From Spirogloea muscicola (taxonomy: Eukaryota > Streptophyta > Zygnematophyceae > Spirogloeales > Spirogloeaceae), in the NCBI GenBank assembly GCA_009602725.1, contig WELB01000218.1, positions 100,831 to 139,433 of the forward strand: a stretch of DNA of 38,603 nt, in the 5' to 3' direction. The position numbers were made by a program, and so were the translations under genes. The notes below the pieces were generated by a model, which made no database searches, was not told the DNA's origin, and saw only the letters and a program-made list of their open reading frames with translations. The stretch's first letter is position 1. Each line of letters starts with the position of its first letter. Of this stretch, positions 32,401 to 38,603 are shown one piece after another.

Positions 32401-35400
32401 ACGGCGAGCTCAAGAATGGCAGCAAGGGCGAGCGCCGGGAACTCCTGTAGCGCACTCAGGTGCGGCAGCCCCTGGCGCGGGCTCACCAAGGCCAGCATGA
32501 CGGAGTCGACACTGGGGGACCTTGACTTCACCGCCAGTTCTGCGAGGGCCTGGAAGAGGCGGCAAGCTCTGGCCCTCTCCAGCCCCAGTCGTTGAGTGGG
32601 AGCTCCTCTGGCAGAGGACTTCACCATGCTTTTGTCGTCCGGTGCGCATGCCAGTACGGTCCTGGCAACATCTAGAGTCAAGTCAGTAAGAAATCCCTCC
32701 TCCGCTGCGTCCTCCGAGGAGCCCAACAAGCGAAGCAGCAGCTCCAGAATGGCCGACTGCTCGTCGACGCCAGCAAAGCGCATCAGCCAGGCGCCTGCCT
32801 GGACGGCTCGCCGGTCCGGCTCGGACCCAGAGGCCGCCGACCTCTCTAGCTCAGCACGCAACGAGGCCATGGTTGCGGTTACGTGTGGCTCGCAGAGCTG
32901 CACAGTCCGCTCCTCCGCTGCTGCGTCCACCGTCCTCTCCTGGCACTCCAAAGTGAGCAAGAGGGCACTGACGAGCTTGGCGACTTCGGCCAGATGCGTT
33001 GACCTCGTCCAACCATCTGTGACATCCATCATACTGTGTTCACCTGAGATTCTCATACTGCAGCTCTGGAGCATCACCGGGTAGGACATGACATCCTCGG
33101 CCAGCGACCAGTCCACGTAGACTTTGTCCACTGCATTAACGCCAATCAAAGGTGGCCGCTGCAGCAGGCAGTGCAGCAAGGAGAAGATGGTCTCGACTCT
33201 TCTCTTGCTGGTGACTCCGCAACTTGTGGTGTGGAGGTTGCTCAAGGTCGCCTTGGCATACAGCTCCCTGCGGACCCGCCCTGGCCAGCCGGCGAGCTCC
33301 CAGGCTTCCACGACCTTCCTGCGCAAGATGCTGGCCACTGTTGGGCTGCCATCGGGCCGCACCAGAAGCAGCAGCGGAAGCGGCAATACTTGCAAAAGAT
33401 TATCGAGTCCACTGGCTCCTGCACTGCCGTTGGTGCGGATGTCTCCTCCATTCTCCACGTGACCATCCTCTAAACCTTTGGAGACGACAGAGTCGAGCAA
33501 ACCCGGCCACTGCCTCAGCAAGGACCTGTAAGCATGGAGGTAGAAAACCAGCAGCCCCACATGGTCCGCCTGTGAGCAGATCTTGGCCAGGTCGTCAAGA
33601 CACGCGAGCACGTGCTCTGGCGGAGCACCCATGACCAGCTCGAGCAGGTTGTCTCGCTGGTCGTAAGGGTCCAGCTCAGCGATCTGCCGGCGCAGCCTCT
33701 TGAGCCCTGGAGCAGGTACTCCAACTTTGACATCGTCAATACTTGGGGGCTCCCTGTGCCAATAGGTTTGGCGTCTTGCTGATGCGAGCACGAGCTGCAG
33801 TGGTCTCCACTCAGTGAGCTGCGAATGCACGAGGGGCTCGGCTCCTAGATGGTCTACCAGGAATTTGGCCAGAGTGTCATTGGCCTGCAGTGGTGGACGA
33901 CAACACCCAGAGTGACTGAGCGACTAATGTATGTCCACCTGAAGATAGGGGACCACTACAACACTGCACCGCACATTAAGTCCCTCAAAATTGTGGAGCT
34001 AGAAGATGCATTGGGCTAGCGAAACGTGATTATATGAGACAAACGCTCTGACCTGACAGTCCATGAAGGAGTGGAGGACTCCAGCCACGTAAATCGCCAC
34101 AGCGGCCTTGGCCAACGGGTTCCGCCCGGCCGCCTTGAGCACCTTGAAGCAGTCGCCGAGGGCGCAGACGAGAAGCGCCGAGACGTGGCCCTCAGCCACG
34201 TCGCTGGCATAGCGGAACGGGCTCCGGCCCACGCTAGTGACAGCCTTGGCCAGGAACGACGCCACAGCCTCGCCGGAAGGTGAGCCTGCGGCCCGCCCAC
34301 TGGGGAGGCAGTCGAGCCACACGGCTGCCTCCATGGCTGCTGCCTGTTCAGTGAGGCCACCGGTGCTCAGCAGCATCCGGAAGGCCAGTCGCCACGCCCC
34401 CTCACAGACTATCTGTTGCTTCCCACTGAGCATCAGGTTGACAATTGGTAGTAGGTGCTGGTGGTACAATGGTGCGCTGCCGTTCCAGCTGTCCTCGAAT
34501 GACGGGACCCTCCCATGTTCTGCTGGCTGCTCGTCCTCACCAGCGGTCGCCAAGAGGAGGAAGGTCAGCGCCGCCTGCTCAGCGCCGTGCTGCTGGCTGG
34601 GGTCTGCTGGGAGGAGCTTCAGTGGGTCAAAGCGGCACTCCGCCAGGGCTTCCGGTAGCGCCCTCTGCATGTGATCATGACATTGTATGTTGCATATGAT
34701 TAATTGACTTGTATTTGTATAAGCAGCTGGCCCCTCTTAGAAAATCACATGATGGCAAGATGGCAAATGGGCAAGATGGCAAGACGTCATTACAGAACAT
34801 AGCTACCAACGATGACGAAGTCCGCTAGCCCAGGCACAGAGTAATGGACATGCTGGCAGCTATCAGGCCGCCAAGCGGAGGAGACCCTTGCAAGGACTTC
34901 AGCAGATGGCATCTGAGGACTCAAGACTTGAGGTTGAGGGGTTTTGGGTTGCAATGGACTGTGCACTTGGTAGGCGCCGAGCACTTGCAGGAGCTTCAAG
35001 CGGAGGAGGTGTGTGCCCGTTGTGGCAACATCCCCTGACTCGGAATCCACATTGCTGAGCAAGCTGCTCAATTGTTGGCCAGCATCTTCTGCGTCCGCCT
35101 CTGGATCCTCCACAAGCGAGCCATCACCTTCTTCACGATCAATAGTTTCATTGATCGAAGCTGCCGGCTCACTTTCTGCTCCTGCTCTGATCTGGTCAGC
35201 ATCTTGCGACGCTCCGCCAACCTTGTCGAGGGCTGCATGAAGGCCCAGGAGGACCTGCGGATCCGGCAGCGCAGCGCGGAAGCAATTGCCAAGCTCCCTG
35301 TCCAGCTGCAGCCAGGCTGCAGCATCCGTTCTGCTGAGCCCACCACGATTGACCGTCCCTTGGTCCATGGCCTGGCCTTGCTGAGGAGAAGGAGAAGCTA

Positions 35401-38400
35401 AGCTGCTCCTCTGGCGGACTTGATCAAGAAGCTTCCGGATGGCTTGCAGAACTGCTCAACGAAGGCATGAACAACAAACACTTCAGCGGCAATGTGATCA
35501 CAAGCTTCCCCCTGCCTGTCCCTGTCACATATGCATGCCAGAGCAGAGGCCTTGCACAGTGCCGGCAAAGGTCGTGCATCCTTGGCAACCTAATATTGAC
35601 GGCACTGACAGACAATCCAGATACCTATGAGCTGAATTGTTATCACACACCAATGTTGACACGAATGAAGATTTTTGTAGACAAGTTCAGAGGTTTTGCA
35701 TTGCTTGATCAAGAACCAGGGGCGTAGAATTCAAGGTGTTTACTGAGGTCTTTGGTCTTTGAGGCGTACTCTGGAGCAGGACGCTAAGGCAGGCGTACTT
35801 GACCAACGGGCTCTGGTGCTGCAAGCCACGGCTGAGGGCTGCCTTGGGGAGCGCCGGCGGCACGATTCTGTTGACAATACCCCAGGAAGTATCTGAGTCC
35901 CGGTCAAAAGTCACTGAAGCGGCGGCAGCAGCGCTCAGGCTGGCGGGATGCGCCTCGCTTGCAATGGTAACGAGCTGGCCCACAAGCGAGATGGCTGCAG
36001 ACCTGCATGCCACACGAGTACAGAATAATCATCTGAGCGAGTCCTAATTTGAAACTATATCCTGGTTAGTTAGCTATTCTCATTTGTGGGTATGCTTTAC
36101 ATGCGACAATAATGTCAATGGATGATACAGCCTGCGTGCAGGCTGAAGAGCATCTCCAGGCCAGTGGTACCAGCGGGGAGAGACGCGGGGCTCCAGCGAG
36201 TAGGGCAGGCGGTTGATGAAGGCGGCGGCCAGCACTGGCCGGGCACTGGCTGCCGCGAGCAGCAGCGCGGCGTGCCGGCTGTGCTCTGTTGCCTTGAGCC
36301 GCAGCGCCAGCCGCAGGAGCCTTCCGATGCTGCCGCTCTTGCCACCGCTCTGCTCCATTGGCTGCTCTGCCGGCGGGCACACGCCGTGAGCAGGCTCGGT
36401 GCAGATGGCGAGCAGGATGTCATGCGCCAGAACGGCGGCCTTTGCCGCCATGCCCACGTCGCCCTCGAGCTCCATGGAGGAGATGCGGGCCAGCTGGTCC
36501 AGCACGCTGTCCCCAAAGACTGCTCCCTGCAAGAGGTGGATTGGCTGGCGGGTTAACAGATTGAGGATGGTTTCTGACAAACCCGCGCATATAAGTGGAT
36601 GATTGCTTATGCGATGGTAAGGCTCAGTGCTGTCAATAGTGTAGCCTGTGCTCACTAAGACTGCTTCAGCTTAATCTTGTCAGCCATTGACCTGGCTTCA
36701 CAAGCTGATCCAAGCGTAGATCTAATATGGTCAATCTGGGAGTACAAGCAAACTCATGACTGACAAGCCGTGACACTTTAGCTAAGTGGATCCAGTCCAG
36801 CAAAGGCAGCAACAAAAATGTCCGTCCTGCATTATTGCCAGAGGAAGTAAAATTGCACTGCAATTGCTAATGGTGAAAGTGGGAGGAGGGCCGCCAACCT
36901 GCAGGCCTCGCGGGATGACAGCCTCGTCGACAGCAAGGACCTGCTGCTGGACCACCAAGAGCACCTCAGCAGCGAGCGCGGGGGGATCGGCAGCCAGGTG
37001 CTGGAGCACCGGTCCCAGCAGCGAGCGCTTCTGCAGCGCCGACCGTACGACTGCCGCATCGCTGTTACCCAGGACAGCGAGCACAAAGGCCACAAAGGAC
37101 GTTCGGGTGGGCTGTCGCAGCAAGGCGTCGGCCGGAGTCGCTGCGGCGGCATGTGGGCGGGCGGCCGTGGTGGAAGCCACCCGGGTTGGCGCCGCCAGCT
37201 TCGGCAGTGCAGCAAGCGTGAAGTCAAATACCGCTGGCACAAGGACACAGTTAATGAGGGTCCACAAGATTTAGGACGACATACAATTCGGCTTTTTCTA
37301 CTACAAGAAAGACATATGTAAGTGTATTTTGTATTCCCTGCAGTGTGTGACTCTGACTAGAAGACGAAATCTTAGCTCTGCAGCCACAGACTGGCGACAT
37401 AACTCTGGCAACTGTGATTTGTGCAGCATTGCTCACCAACAAGCTCACGGGCGAGGATGCGACTGCGAGCTGCGACGGCAGCCAGCAGCAGGAGCGCCGC
37501 ATTTGCCCGTGCTTTGTGGCCTGCTGCCGCCGGCCAGCGGGTGTAAGGGCCAGGCTTGACTTTTGCCAATTGCGCCTGTCGCTAGTGGAGCAGAGGCAAC
37601 CCGCCACTACAGAGTCAAGCTGTAGCCGCTTAAGGCGGCTGAGGTCACACTCGTTTGAAGCTCTTTCAGTTACGTCCTTATCCGAGTATGGTGGCAATAC
37701 TTGACAATGCCTGGGCCTTGAAAGTCTTCAGTCTATGAGTTGCTGCCTTCAAGGCAACGTGAAGGCTTATGGAGAAAGTAGCTTTAGTCTATGAGTTGCT
37801 GCCTTCAAGGCAACGTGAAGGCTTATGGAAAGATTAAAGAGGCAGGAAAGGGCCATCGCTTTTTGACTCAGGGTTGATGATATATTTTCCAGAAATATTC
37901 TTTCGCGAGTTGGTCGAGTCTGCGCACCAGAAGACAGGTGGGAGTAGACCGCACGCATGCGCTTGCGGAGGATCTGGCCGGCGAGGAAGTCCAAGCCCGC
38001 GGACGCCTCAGCCTCCATGCCCGAGAGATGCAGCCCGACCGCAGCGCTGGCGAGCTGCATCAGCGCCACGCAGACCTGCCGCAGGCGCAGAGACTGCCGG
38101 TCAGGCTGCTGCTGGAAGCTGAACCCTGGAGCTCTGGAACCTCATACAGAGTCATGAAGAGTCATAGGAATCCATGAGAGTCAGTCATTAAGTGTAAGTT
38201 CGTGCTTATTGCGCCTCTCGGCCCTTCCCGTCCTTGTGCACTCCTTTGGGTTGGCCTCTCACAGCCATGGCCTCAGATTGCCTCAACTGCTATTTCAGGA
38301 GGCTTTCCTGGGCAACGAGCCTCAGTCCCCAGCAGTAAGTACAAAGCCTGGTATTCTGGCATACTGGATGGTGCTCTCTGACGTTAGATGCCAGGCAGAT

Positions 38401-38603
38401 AACTACGGCATCTTCGGCAGCTGCGACGGCGGAGGCCGGGGATAGCTCAGCTGTGGGTGCTCGGCGAGCATCGAACCTTGGTGCTGGAGGTGGCGTGGAA
38501 GGTGTCCCACGCCGCCAGCAGTGCCTGCGGCAGTCCCGGGACGGCCGCCAGGGCCCGCGCCGCCTCCCCGCCGGGCCGCCGGAGCAGCGCCGCCAGTCGC
38601 GCC
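26416..38603 (-). CDS. URB1: URB1/Npa1-like nucleolar pre-ribosomal protein, 5' partial
   Basis: Phase-consistent minus-strand blocks in coding order: 38477-38603 (cut by the window), about 37928-38120, 37437-37520, 36899-37233, 36171-36526, 35770-36002, 34967-35451, 34053-34664, 31485-33884, about 31130-31301, about 30282-30745, 29778-29975, 29491-29288, 29125-28919, 28622-28422, 28135-27858, 27762 to about 27260, about 27039-26944, about 26720-26416. Family matches include HKARANAALLLLAAVAARSR, YDPAFLLPFTSHALS, SAADEELRKLAYDIL, LEPNQRV, INKALLRKPALDLH, DVPVFYTMF and VWILRLLCASL. URB1/Npa1 is a large helical-repeat protein of the nucleolus that works in early assembly of the 60S ribosomal subunit. 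One exon of 2,400 nt (800 codons) stands out among short ones. The last three junctions and the two 'about' blocks are not settled. The intron after 28919 has a GC donor. Confidence 0.85.
37730..37829. repeat. Two-copy tandem repeat in a URB1-like intron
   Basis: A 44-bp unit containing ATGAGTTGCTGCCTTCAAGG occurs at 37730-37773 and 37786-37829. The copies are essentially identical, so the duplication looks recent. Each unit also holds the small palindrome TGCCTTCAAGGCA. Confidence 0.85.
38247..38267 (+). repeat. Hairpin repeat copy in a URB1-like intron
   Basis: TGGGTTGGCCTCTCACAGCCA, preceded by GTCCTTGTGCACTC, a variant of the family's usual flank. Confidence 0.6.

Noticed and set aside
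37730-37829. CRISPR-like array
   Set aside because: There are only two repeat units, inside an intron of a eukaryotic gene.

Overview
This window is nuclear DNA from a photosynthetic eukaryote, most likely a chlorophyte green alga. It carries a plant-type MAP kinase phosphatase, a plastid one-helix light-harvesting-like protein and a starch synthase of the SS4/SS5 kind. The genes have many short introns, exons are GC-rich with Ala/Ser/Pro-rich linkers, and TGTAA lies downstream of some stops, as in green algal polyadenylation. I cannot name the genus. All gene models below were built by eye, by joining exons whose phases agree and whose protein matches known families.

Layout: (1) 8-3502 (+) MKP1-like dual-specificity phosphatase with a gelsolin-like region, 4 exons. 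(2) 4190-7252 (-) stand-alone type II thioesterase, 10 exons, convergent with MKP1. (3) 7962-9179 (+) AANAT-like GNAT acetyltransferase, 5 exons, divergent from the thioesterase. (4) 11093-17799 (+) SS4/SS5-like starch synthase of about 20 exons, whose nucleotide-sugar motifs are degenerate. (5) 17800-22483 is gene-poor and repeat-rich: a 666-bp foldback element, a dispersed repeat pair and many copies of a short hairpin-forming repeat. (6) 22484-23059 (+) one-helix protein, 2 exons. (7) 23258-25304 (-) seven-beta-strand methyltransferase of the Methyltransf_16 type, containing a convincing U12-type AT-AC intron. (8) 26416 to beyond 38603 (-) a very large URB1/Npa1-like ribosome biogenesis gene with about 19 recognised coding blocks; its N-terminus lies outside the window.

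The genes do not form a pathway. They are independent eukaryotic units: signalling, acyl hydrolysis, acetyl transfer, plastid starch granule biology, photoprotection, protein methylation and rRNA processing. The most interesting points are the probable pseudoenzyme starch synthase, the U12-type intron, GC-AG and non-canonical splice junctions, a compact repeat family (TGGGCTGG-N-CACAGCCA) scattered through introns and spacers, and a repeat shared between introns of two unrelated genes.
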